A stretch of DNA of 8,390 nucleotides from DATKBT01 sp035546295 (GCA_035546295.1 DATKBT010000053.1:1-8390), one strand, 5' to 3'. Shown: positions 1-6,604, numbered from the stretch's first letter. Numbers and translations: made by a program. Notes: generated from the letters alone by a model not told the origin.

Positions 1-519
1 CTGAACCAGGAGTTCTCGGTGGAAACGGCGGACCGCGTGTGGGCCGGCGACATCACGTACCTGCGTACGCGCGAGGGGTGGTGCTATCTGGCCGTGCTGC
101 TGGACCTGCACTCTCGGTTCGTCGTGGGCTGGTCCCTCTCCACCTCGCTCGATCGGGAGCTGCCGCTGGCGGCTCTCGAGCAGGCGGTGGCACGCCGCCG
201 GCCCGGTCCGGGCCTGCTGCACCACTCGGACCGAGGCTGCCAATACACCTGCGGTGAGTACCAACAACGCCTCGAACAGCTCGGCATGACCGCGAGCATG
301 AGCCGCACTGGCAACTGCTACGACAACGCGGTCGTCGAGAGCTTCTTCGACTCCCTGAAGACCGAGATCGGCCGCGAGCTCTTCGACAGCCGCGAGCACG
401 CGAGGCAGGAGGTCTTCGAGTACATCGAGGTGTTCTACAACCAACGCCGCCGCCACTCGGCGCTCGGCCACGTCAGCCCCGCGGCCTTCGAACGCCAGCG
501 CGAGCTCGAGGCGGCGTGA
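1..519 (+). CDS. IS3-family transposase OrfB, C-terminal part (5' end outside window)
   Basis: This is the catalytic integrase-core (rve) region of an IS3 OrfB transposase, the enzyme that cuts and joins IS ends. The frame is open from base 1 with no needed start, so the true N-terminus (helix-turn-helix and linker) lies upstream. Counting from base 1, the DDE triad is visible: Asp17 in WAGDITYL, Asp77 in HHSDRG and Glu113 in NAVVESFF. There are exactly 35 residues between the second Asp and Glu, and a Lys follows seven residues after Glu (ESFFDSLK), as expected for IS3. The C-terminal YNQRRRHSALG and SPAAF motifs are also typical. The catalytic core looks undamaged, so the protein could be active if the 5' part is intact. 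In IS3 elements OrfB is usually made by a -1 frameshift from OrfA, which cannot be seen here. Confidence 0.93.
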   Translation: MNQEFSVETADRVWAGDITYLRTREGWCYLAVLLDLHSRFVVGWSLSTSLDRELPLAALEQAVARRRPGPGLLHHSDRGCQYTCGEYQQRLEQLGMTASMSRTGNCYDNAVVESFFDSLKTEIGRELFDSREHARQEVFEYIEVFYNQRRRHSALGHVSPAAFERQRELEAA

Positions 520-523
520 TGTG

Positions 524-570
524 GGGGGCCAGCTTCCTCGTCGGCTGCGCCGACTCGGATCGCAGGCCCC
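524..570. repeat. Nested hairpin in the IS3 tail
   Basis: The outer stem GGGGGCC (524-530) pairs with GGCCCCC (564-570). Inside it, GTCGGC (540-545) pairs with GCCGAC (549-554) across a TGC loop. It starts five bases after the transposase stop. The degraded IS copy keeps most of the structure (GGGGCC 6708-6713 with GGCCCC 6748-6753, plus an inner stem with one mismatch). It may end transposase transcription or block read-through, but there is no T-run, so it is not a classical terminator. A separate inverted repeat, GCCACAG-TG-CTGTGGC, lies at 585-600. Confidence 0.6.
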
Positions 571-640
571 CGTTTCCTATTGCTGCCACAGTGCTGTGGC
601 TAGACCAACTGTCCAACCAAAACGGGGGTCACTCAAGTAG

Positions 641-651
641 GTGCCAGGCAC
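641..651. repeat. Short palindrome GTGCCAGGCAC
   Basis: This is a perfect 5-bp inverted repeat around a central A, preceded by G to give GGTGCC. It lies between the IS3 end and the propeller gene stop. The GGTGCC half resembles the start of the 33-bp repeats at 5848 and 7547 (GGTGCCAAGGAC), so it may be a relic of the same repeat family, although 12 bases are too few to prove that. Confidence 0.35.
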
Positions 652-674
652 GCAGTGTGAGGAAGCCGCCTTTG

Positions 675-2333
675 CTACGGACAGGTGTCGAACGCCGAAG
701 TGTCGTTGATGGTGTCGAACGCGACCCCCTGCGGGTTCTGGTAGCGACGGATCACGCTGGTCTCGACGTCCTCGACCAGGAAGTCGATCCGCAGGTCGGT
801 GAGCCCGCCGACGAACACCCAGAAGCGGTCGTTGAAACCGCAGGCGTCGAGCACCTTGATCACGGTCTCGACATTGGCCGAGTCGAAGAACCAGAAGTAG
901 CCGGTGTCGGGGGTCAGCTCGACCGCCTGGCCGACACCGCGCTTGCCGCTCTGGTCCTCCCAGAGGACGGTGACCCGGAAGCGGTCGCCGGTGAGGCAGA
1001 GGGTGGTGGCGTCCTCGGTGCAGTCGGTGACGCCGCCGCCGGTGACGCAGGGGAGATCGTAGACCGTGCCCAGGACTGCGCTGCCGGGAGTCCACAGGGC
1101 GATGGTGCGGCCTGCGCCGTTGCCGCCGACGCCGGGATTCACCCCGCTGGTGTCGCCGCTCTCTCCTACGTTGAACTCGATCCCCAGCGGCTGGCCTTCG
1201 AGCGTGACGGCACGCGCCTGAATCGAGGGGTTCAGAGTGTTCTCGTTGCTCTCCCAGACGATCAGGAACTCCCGGCCGCCGGCGGCCGCCACGTAGGGCG
1301 TGGTCTGGTTGTTGGTGGTCCGCTCGTTGATCTGCTTCTGCGTGCCCACCGCGGCTCCGTTGATCAGGTAGCCGCGAGCGTGGATGCTGCGTCCGTCCTG
1401 GTCCGACTCGTCGGAGACGTCACTGCGCCAGGCGATCAGAAAGGTCCCGTCGGGGTCCATGGCGATCGCGGGCGTCGCCTGGGTGTCACGGGTCGTGGTG
1501 TTGACCTGGAACTGGTTGGCCACCGGATTGCCGCCAGCGTCGAAGATCCTCGCCTGGATGCTGAAGCCGCTGTCGTTTCCGGGTCCGCCGCGGCTCGTCC
1601 AGGTGACCACGAAGCGGCCGTCGGGTGCCATCGCCACCGCCGGTTCGCTCTGGCCGTCGTCGGTGAAGTCGTTGACCACGAGCTCGCCCCCGCGCGGAGA
1701 GCCATCGGTGTTGAACAGCCGCGCCTTGACCTCGTTGCCGCGGTCGCTGAAGGCGCCGTCCTCCCAGACCACGACGAAGGTGCCGTCGTCGGCCATGGCG
1801 ACATCGGCTTCGATCTGGTCGCCCTCGGTGGCCGTATTGACCTGAAAGTCGGGCCCGATCGGCGTCCCGTCCGGCCCGTGCGTCCGGGCACGGATACTGC
1901 GACGTTCATCGTCTCCCGGCGACACGTCGCTCTGCCAGACGACGACGAAGCGACCGTTGGGCGCCGCGGCGACGCGCGGCCTGGCCTGGTCCTGCTCGGT
2001 CACCGTGTTGACCACGAAGAGGTCGCCCGCCGGGTTGCCCGCCGCGTCGAGCCGGCGAGCGATGATCGCGGTCCGACTGTCGTCGCCGATGCTCGTGCCG
2101 ACACCGGACCAGACCACGATGCCGCTGCCATCCTCGAACAGAGCGGCGTCGGGGTTGGCGCCGCCGCCGCTGCTGAGGGTGACCTCGTCGGCGACCACCT
2201 GCGGGGCGCAGGGCGAGCCGCCCTGGGCCGAGAGGACGGTGGCGGAGAGAACGGCGAAGAGACCGGCGAGGCGGACGATGACGGGCTCGGGCCCACGTCT
2301 GATTTCGAGTTCGCGGCGATTGGGTAGCTGCAT
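675..2333 (-). CDS. Secreted seven-repeat (propeller-like) protein with conserved Cys-containing C-terminal domain
   Basis: This is an exported protein of about 552 residues and unknown specific function. An Arg-rich start followed by a hydrophobic stretch (about residues 18-36, RLAGLFAVLSATVLSA) looks like a signal peptide. Seven repeats of about 54-58 residues follow, each ending in a strand such as GRFVVVW, GTFVVVW or REFLIVW, with the key Trp near residues 75, 133, 190, 245, 302, 360 and 414. Seven copies suggest a seven-bladed beta-propeller. The last 115 residues form a separate module with Cys438, Cys446, Cys498 and Cys551 and motifs FRVTVLWED, GYFWFFD and FWVFVGGLTD. I associate this module with secreted proteins of Acidobacteriota. 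The ATG at 2333 is chosen because GAGGA lies five bases upstream; an ATG at 2345 adds four residues but lacks a ribosome site. It is third in the kinase-sigma unit, about 80 bases after the sigma gene. The role is inferred only from context: an adhesive or binding surface protein. Confidence 0.8.
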   Translation of the reverse strand: MQLPNRRELEIRRGPEPVIVRLAGLFAVLSATVLSAQGGSPCAPQVVADEVTLSSGGGANPDAALFEDGSGIVVWSGVGTSIGDDSRTAIIARRLDAAGNPAGDLFVVNTVTEQDQARPRVAAAPNGRFVVVWQSDVSPGDDERRSIRARTHGPDGTPIGPDFQVNTATEGDQIEADVAMADDGTFVVVWEDGAFSDRGNEVKARLFNTDGSPRGGELVVNDFTDDGQSEPAVAMAPDGRFVVTWTSRGGPGNDSGFSIQARIFDAGGNPVANQFQVNTTTRDTQATPAIAMDPDGTFLIAWRSDVSDESDQDGRSIHARGYLINGAAVGTQKQINERTTNNQTTPYVAAAGGREFLIVWESNENTLNPSIQARAVTLEGQPLGIEFNVGESGDTSGVNPGVGGNGAGRTIALWTPGSAVLGTVYDLPCVTGGGVTDCTEDATTLCLTGDRFRVTVLWEDQSGKRGVGQAVELTPDTGYFWFFDSANVETVIKVLDACGFNDRFWVFVGGLTDLRIDFLVEDVETSVIRRYQNPQGVAFDTINDTSAFDTCP

Positions 2334-2338
2334 GGATT

Positions 2339-2343
2339 TCCTC
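2339..2343 (-). promoter_or_regulatory. Ribosome binding site deciding the propeller gene start
   Basis: GAGGA on the minus strand lies five bases before the ATG at 2333. It overlaps the alternative ATG at 2345, which itself has only CTTTCGAACACT upstream. This favours the shorter start. Confidence 0.5.
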
Positions 2344-2412
2344 ATAGTGTTCGAAAGGCGCTTCTCCTACCCGCGAGCACGTAGAAAGAGGGCGCGAACC
2401 GCCACTCGAGCC

Positions 2413-2973
2413 TCAGGCCAGCTCTTTACGCAGCCAGGCCCGGCCCTTCTGCCAGTCCCGCTGCACCGTACGCAGCGGCAGACCGAGGACCTCGGCGGTC
2501 TCCCGCTCGCTCAGACCGCCGAAGAAGCGGCACTCGATGACCCGGGTCCAGCGCTCGGAGAGTCGTCCGAGCCGCTCGAGCGCGTCGTCGAGCGCCAGCA
2601 CCGTGTGGGCCTGGTTCTCGGTCGACAGGTCGGTGTCATCGAGCGAGATCACGATCGCCTCGCCGCCGCGCTTCTTCGCCGCCTGGCGGCGGGCCAGGTC
2701 GACCAGCAGCTGGCGCATGACGCGCACCGCGAGCGCGTAGAAGTGGCCACGGTCCCGGACCTCGATGCGGTCGGCCTCGACCAGCCTCAGGTAGGCCTCG
2801 TGCACCAGCGCGGTGGTGTCGAGCGCGGCGCCGCCGGTCCGGCGCTGGCGGCGCGCCAGGATCCGGAGCTCCTCGTAGAGCAGGCTCCAGACCCGATCGA
2901 GCGCGAGCCGGTCGCCGGCGCGCAACGCGATCAGGAGCTCGGTGACCTCGCCGCGATCGGGCTCCTCGCTCAT
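2413..2973 (-). CDS. ECF-type RNA polymerase sigma factor (Sig-70_X6 / Sigma70_ECF family)
   Basis: This 186-residue sigma-70 family factor of the extracytoplasmic-function type directs RNA polymerase to specific promoters. Region 2 spans about residues 10-100 and includes LVHEAYLRLVE and FYALAVRVMRQLLVD. Region 4 spans about 125-184, with the helix-turn-helix SERETAEVLGLPLRTVQRDW near 155-174 for -35 recognition. The usual acidic DAED motif of region 2.2 reads Asp52-Thr53-Thr54-Ala55. The length is normal and there is no C-terminal extension. The gene overlaps the kinase gene by four bases (ATGA) and has no Shine-Dalgarno site, so it is likely translated by coupling to the kinase. No anti-sigma gene is nearby, so regulation by the kinase is the simplest inference. 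In this lineage such sigma genes are often next to TPR kinases, though commonly in the opposite order. Confidence 0.92.
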   Translation of the reverse strand: MSEEPDRGEVTELLIALRAGDRLALDRVWSLLYEELRILARRQRRTGGAALDTTALVHEAYLRLVEADRIEVRDRGHFYALAVRVMRQLLVDLARRQAAKKRGGEAIVISLDDTDLSTENQAHTVLALDDALERLGRLSERWTRVIECRFFGGLSERETAEVLGLPLRTVQRDWQKGRAWLRKELA

Positions 2974-5750
2974 GGCGCGGCGCGTGCCGAGAGACGCGCG
3001 GTGAGCGAGCGCATGCGCTCGTGGAGGTAGTGGTCGGCCGGGAGCGCACCCGCCAGGAGCCGGCGGGCCCGACCCAGCTCGGCCTCGGCGGCGGCGACGT
3101 CGCCGGCGGCCAGCCGGCAGGAGGCCAGGCCGAGCGCGATGGCGATCGCCCGTGGTGGCGGGTGCCCGCCGGGGAGCTGGACCGAGCGGGCGTCGGCCTC
3201 GACCAGCAGCGCGGTTCCGTGCTCGGCCTCTCCACGCTCGCAGAGGAGAGGACCGAGAGCTACCTCGGTCTCGAGCCGTTCCGGGTGCCGGGGCCGCTGC
3301 CGCGCGCGCTGGACCTCGAGCGCCCGGCGCAGCAGCGCCTCGGCTTCACCCATCTCGCCGACCAGGAGCAGGCTGTGACCGAGCAGGCTGTCGACCCGAG
3401 CCCGCGAGGGGTGCTCGGGGTCGAGATGTCGGCCGAGGAGCTCGGCGGCTTCGCGGTAGAGCGCGACCGCCTCGCGGGGGTGGCCCTGCTCCCGGCGCAG
3501 GGTGGCCAGGTTGATGCGGTAGCCGAGCCCGCTCAGGGGGTGGGCGTCGTCGTCGAGACCGAGACGCGCGGCGCGCTCGATCGCAGGCGCCGCCTCGTCT
3601 CGTCGACCGCGCTCGAGCAGGAGCTGCCCGAGATTGGTCAAGGGGCTCGCCAGGTCGGGGTGTTCGGGCCCGAGCCGCCGCTCGAGCCCGGCGGCCGCGG
3701 CCCGGTAGAGGAGCTCGGCCCGGTCGAGCTCGCCGCGGAGGCGGTGGGCGACCGCCAGGTTGCTCTGCATGTGCAGGACTGCGGGGTGCTCGTCGCCGAG
3801 CTGGCCCCGGAAGAGCTCGAGCGACTCGGTCTTGAGCCTGAGCCCGCGCTCGATGTCACCACCGTTCTCCAGCAGGATGCCGAGCTCGTGGAGGATCACG
3901 GCCGCGCCCGGGCTCCTGCTGCGGCCGTCGGCCCGAGCGATCGCCAGAGCCTGCAGGAAGCGACGCCGAGCGCTCTCCGGGTGCGGGTCCCGCTCGAGCC
4001 GGGCCAGGGAGAGCAGCACCGCCTCCATCGTCTCGTCCCGTCGGCCGTTCTGCTCGAGCAGGTCGAGCGCCTGCTCGAGCTCGCGGTGCGCGGCGTCGGT
4101 CTCGCCGGCGGCGCTGAGGGCGTCGGCGTGGGCGAGCAGCGCCTCGGCGAGAGCCGGATCGTCGTCGCCGAGCAGCCGTCGCTGAGCGTCGAGGGCGTCG
4201 CTCGCCAGGCGGGTCGCAGCTTCGAGGTCTCCCAGCCTCCGATAGGAGCGGGACATGGTGACGAGCAGCTCGGCCCGTGCTCTCGGGTAGTGGCCGAGGC
4301 CGGTGTCGATGGTTGCCTCGCCGCGGGCGAGCAGGTCGGTGATGGTGGGGCGCTCGACGCTATCGAAGTAGGGATCGGCGGCGCCGAACAAGTCCTCGAG
4401 GAAGGCGGCGACGGTGGCCGCCTTCACCGCTTCCCGCTGGGCCCGGTCGCGCTCGATCGCGGTCGCGCGCGCCTGGAGGAGGCTGAGCACAGTTCCGAGC
4501 AGCAGCGACGCGGCCACCACGGCGGCGGCCCCGACCCCGAGCCGGTAGCGGCGGACGAACTTGCGCGTCCGGTAGGCGAGGGTCGGCGCCTGGGCCGCGA
4601 TCGGTCGCCCCTCCAGATGCCGCCGGACGTCGCGGGCGAGCTCGGCGGCGCTCCGGTACCGCTGCTCGGGCTCCTTGGCCATGGCGCACAGGACGATGGC
4701 GTCGAGGTCCCCGCGGACCTGTCGGGCGCGTGGGGAGCGGGAGGCGACCTCCTCCGGGGCGCCCTGCTCGAGCAGGCGGCTCGGCGGCTGTGGCTCGACC
4801 CCGGCGACCAGGCGCTCGACCTCGGTCGGCCCCAGTCCCCGGGTCGAGTAAGGGAGCCGGCCGGCCAGCAGACGGTAGAGGAGGACGCCCAGCGAGTAGA
4901 CGTCGCTGGCGATGCCGGCCCGTTCGCCCCGCACCTGCTCCGGCGAAGCGTAGTCGGGGGTGAACGCGTGCAGAAGGGTCGGGGCCGGAGCCGGATCGCC
5001 CTCGCCGGCCTCGATCAGACCGGCGATGCCGAAGTCGAGGAGCTTGACGGCGCCGTCGTCGGTGACCAGGACGTTGGCCGGCTTGAGGTCGCGGTGGACG
5101 ACCAGCCGGCGGTGGGCGAAGTCGACCGCTTCGCAGGCGACGAGGAAGAGGTCGAGCCGTTGCCGGAGCGAGGCGCCGCGCCGCTCGCACCAGCGGTCGA
5201 TCGGCACCCCGTCGACCGCCTCCATCACCAGGAAGGGGGTGCCGTCCGCGGTGACGCCGCCGTCGAGCAGGCGGGCGATCGCAGGGTGCTCGAGGTCGGC
5301 GAGGATCTGCCGCTCGCGCAGGAAGCGGCGGTAAACGGTCGGGCCGGCGGCACTCGCCGCCAGCAGCTTGATCGCGACGCGCTTCTCGAACTGCCGGTCG
5401 GCGCGCTCGGCAAGGTAGACGACGCCCATGCCGCCGCGGCCGAGGAGACGGAGCAGTCGGTAGGCGCCGATCCGGTCGCCGGCGGCCGGGATCGACGGCA
5501 CCCCGAGGTCGGCGCCCGGGCCCGCCGCGAGCGCCTGCGACAGGTCGGGGGCGAGGGCGGCGACGCCGCGGTCGAGCGCGTCGCCCGCGTCGAGGTGCGG
5601 CAGCATCGCCTCGACCTGGGCGCGCACCTCGACCGACTCCTCGGAGAGGATCTCCGCGCCGACGCTCTCTGGCGTCACGCCCCGCCTCTCCACCGCGTCG
5701 AGGATCCGATCGAGCATCTCGTCGGCGCGGCTCCAGCTCGGCCCCTGCAT
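2970..5750 (-). CDS. Transmembrane serine/threonine protein kinase with C-terminal TPR repeats
   Basis: This is a 926-residue Hanks-type (PknB-like) kinase. The kinase domain covers about residues 97-380: glycine loop LGRGGMGVVYLAE (from 103), ATP-anchoring Lys128 in VAIK, Glu146 in RERQIL, catalytic HRDLKPAN (His219, Arg220, Asp221), metal-binding DFG (239-241), ASPEQ (268-272) and DVYSLG (283-288). All catalytic residues are present, so it should be active, and it is an RD kinase. An N-terminal helical region (1-90) precedes it. A single membrane segment lies at about 404-424. Beyond it are about 500 residues of TPR-like helical repeats of roughly 42 residues with GxxHP-type turns, as in kinesin-light-chain-like TPRs. 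The repeats are probably outside the cytoplasm and may sense or bind partners. The gene overlaps the sigma factor gene by four bases. No ribosome site precedes the ATG, and a possible extended -10 lies so close that the message may be leaderless. Confidence 0.93.
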   Translation of the reverse strand: MQGPSWSRADEMLDRILDAVERRGVTPESVGAEILSEESVEVRAQVEAMLPHLDAGDALDRGVAALAPDLSQALAAGPGADLGVPSIPAAGDRIGAYRLLRLLGRGGMGVVYLAERADRQFEKRVAIKLLAASAAGPTVYRRFLRERQILADLEHPAIARLLDGGVTADGTPFLVMEAVDGVPIDRWCERRGASLRQRLDLFLVACEAVDFAHRRLVVHRDLKPANVLVTDDGAVKLLDFGIAGLIEAGEGDPAPAPTLLHAFTPDYASPEQVRGERAGIASDVYSLGVLLYRLLAGRLPYSTRGLGPTEVERLVAGVEPQPPSRLLEQGAPEEVASRSPRARQVRGDLDAIVLCAMAKEPEQRYRSAAELARDVRRHLEGRPIAAQAPTLAYRTRKFVRRYRLGVGAAAVVAASLLLGTVLSLLQARATAIERDRAQREAVKAATVAAFLEDLFGAADPYFDSVERPTITDLLARGEATIDTGLGHYPRARAELLVTMSRSYRRLGDLEAATRLASDALDAQRRLLGDDDPALAEALLAHADALSAAGETDAAHRELEQALDLLEQNGRRDETMEAVLLSLARLERDPHPESARRRFLQALAIARADGRSRSPGAAVILHELGILLENGGDIERGLRLKTESLELFRGQLGDEHPAVLHMQSNLAVAHRLRGELDRAELLYRAAAAGLERRLGPEHPDLASPLTNLGQLLLERGRRDEAAPAIERAARLGLDDDAHPLSGLGYRINLATLRREQGHPREAVALYREAAELLGRHLDPEHPSRARVDSLLGHSLLLVGEMGEAEALLRRALEVQRARQRPRHPERLETEVALGPLLCERGEAEHGTALLVEADARSVQLPGGHPPPRAIAIALGLASCRLAAGDVAAAEAELGRARRLLAGALPADHYLHERMRSLTARLSARAAP

Positions 5751-5756
5751 GGACGG

Positions 5757-5765
5757 ATTATTCCA
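5757..5765 (-). promoter_or_regulatory. Possible extended -10 promoter element of the kinase operon
   Basis: On the minus strand the bases read TGGAATAAT, matching an extended -10 (TGnTATAAT) at eight of nine places counting n. The hexamer ends six bases before the kinase ATG, so transcription would begin about at the start codon and give a leaderless message. That agrees with the absence of a Shine-Dalgarno site. No good -35 is visible 17 bases upstream. This is the only AT-rich spot in the upstream 130 bases. Confidence 0.3.
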
Positions 5766-5820
5766 GCACGTGCCGGGACCGACACCCGCTCACTCCCCAT
5801 TCATTGGTGCCCGGCGGCTT

Positions 5821-5852
5821 GCCGGGGAGAAGGTGCTGCCGGGGAGAGGTGC
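5821..5852. repeat. Two short tandem repeats leading into the 33-bp core
   Basis: GCCGGGGAGAAGGTGC (5821-5836) is repeated as GCCGGGGAGAGGTGC (5838-5852) with one base deleted. The second unit runs straight into the 33-bp core repeat. A GGTGCCCGGC at 5806-5815 may be a further degenerate copy. The arrangement parallels the array at 7499-7551. Confidence 0.6.
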
Positions 5853-5880
5853 CAAGGACCTCGTTGGAGGAAGGTAGCTC
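5848..5880. repeat. 33-bp dispersed repeat, copy 1
   Basis: It begins GGTGCCAAGGACCTCG and ends GGAGGAAGGTAGCTC. It matches 7547-7579 in the same orientation at 31 of 33 bases. It sits exactly where the open frame of the BNR-like fragment (minus) stops resembling protein, so it marks a breakpoint. It lies about 100 bases upstream of the kinase start. Confidence 0.8.
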
Positions 5881-6035
5881 GCCGTATCCGGAGACGAGGA
5901 GCGCGCCGTCGCTCGTCTCGACGATCATCGGCTCGCGCGCGAGCTCGTCGAGGTGGTCGATGGGCTCGAACGCGACCAGCGCCCGGACCGGCCCGAGAGC
6001 CGGCGCCGCGCCGTTCCCCTCGCCGATCGGTTCAT
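5878..6035 (-). pseudogene. N-terminal stub resembling a BNR/sialidase-like secreted protein
   Basis: The minus-strand frame 6000-5878 reads convincingly as protein, with AFEPIDHLDELAREPMIVE followed by DGALLVSGYGE. The REPM(I/V)VE...DG(T/A)L(L/F)VSGYG pattern resembles the first blade of BNR/exo-sialidase-like repeat proteins, from memory of such families. After GYGE the frame enters the 33-bp repeat and stops making sense. No start codon exists in this frame upstream. The nearest ATG, at 6035, eight bases after the stop of the preceding fragment, is in another frame, so a frameshift plus truncation is likely. The assignment is tentative; that it is a broken gene is more certain than what it was. 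Confidence 0.4.
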
Positions 6036-6043
6036 CGCCGCCG

Positions 6044-6600
6044 TCACGGTTGGGAGAGGCCCGGCACGAACGAGAAGGAGGCTGCGGGAGCGACCGGCGG
6101 CGCCGACTGCCGGCGCCCGGAGAGGTCGGCAGCGGTGACGTAGTACTCGAGCCGGCTCCCCGCCGGCGGCCTGGGAAGCACGGCACGATGAACGGAGTCG
6201 GCGCCGTCGGCGACGACGAGCGCTGTGGCGAGCTCGCCGGTGTCGCCATTCCGCCAATGGACGAGCAGCTCGCCAGCCTCCAGTCCGCTCCCGCTGTGGG
6301 CGACGATGCGCGCACCCACGCAGAGCTTCCCTGCCGATAGCTCCTCGACCGGCATCGGCGCGATCCGCAGCATGCCCGGATCGAACACCGCGCGGGCGCG
6401 GCAGTGGATGGCGTCGAAGGTCCGCCACTCGGCGAACTCGAACTTCGCGCTCCAGCCGTGTGTAGCCAGCAAGGATCTCGTCTCGATCGAGTCGCCCGCA
6501 GCGAGCCTGCCGAGTACGTGCTCGACCGCGAGCCGGCCGGCGCCGGATGATGCGCTCGAGCCCAACATCGACCGCTGCCTCGTCTCGAGCCTCCACCTAG
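6044..6600 (-). pseudogene. C-terminal fragment resembling an agmatine/peptidylarginine deiminase-family protein with Ig-like tail
   Basis: The frame runs from the repeat/IS remnant near 6600 to a stop at 6044. Its centre reads AIHCRARAVFDPGMLRI, resembling the IHCRT...D..ML.I stretch around the catalytic Cys of agmatine deiminase-like proteins; the Cys codon is at 6401-6403. Next comes an Ig-like segment with LLVHWRNGD, then LEYYVTAADLSGRRQSAPP, a tail type common on secreted enzymes. The frame continues upstream to 6799, but that part is antisense to the IS remnant and a repeat and is not real protein. The N-terminal two thirds of a normal enzyme are missing, so it should be inactive. The deiminase call comes from motif memory; the Ig-like tail and the truncation are better supported. 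Confidence 0.5.
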
Positions 6601-6604
6601 ACAC

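Larger units (their letters stand above)
1..631 (+). mobile_element. Right-hand part of an IS3-family insertion sequence
   Basis: This is the 3' part of an IS3-type element, entering from outside the window. It contains the end of the transposase gene (to 519), a non-coding tail with a nested hairpin (524-570), and a probable right terminal inverted repeat ending near 631. The tail reads GTGGCTAGACCAACTGTCC at 596-614 and closes with a CGGGGGTCA end, so the inverted-repeat strand would start TGACCCCCG. That fits the TG...CA ends of IS3 elements. The exact end is inferred: the left end and the target duplication are outside the window. A degraded second copy of this end lies at 6667-6811. The element ends only about 44 bases from the stop of the convergent propeller gene. 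Confidence 0.8.

Noticed and set aside
585..600. GCCACAG-TG-CTGTGGC as a rho-independent terminator for the propeller gene
   Set aside because: The loop is only two bases, there is no T-run on either strand, and it lies inside the IS end rather than directly after the gene stop.
516..2327. 603-codon plus-strand open frame antisense to the propeller gene
   Set aside because: The product is Val/Asp/Gly/Ala-rich with no domain. The minus frame has a signal peptide, seven regular repeats and a known-type C-terminal module.
3021..6143. Very long plus-strand open frame (1040 codons) antisense to the kinase
   Set aside because: It mirrors the kinase gene codon for codon in GC-rich DNA, and its translation is low-complexity (Gly/Ala/Glu/Val/Arg) with no motifs. 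The minus strand has a full set of kinase motifs.
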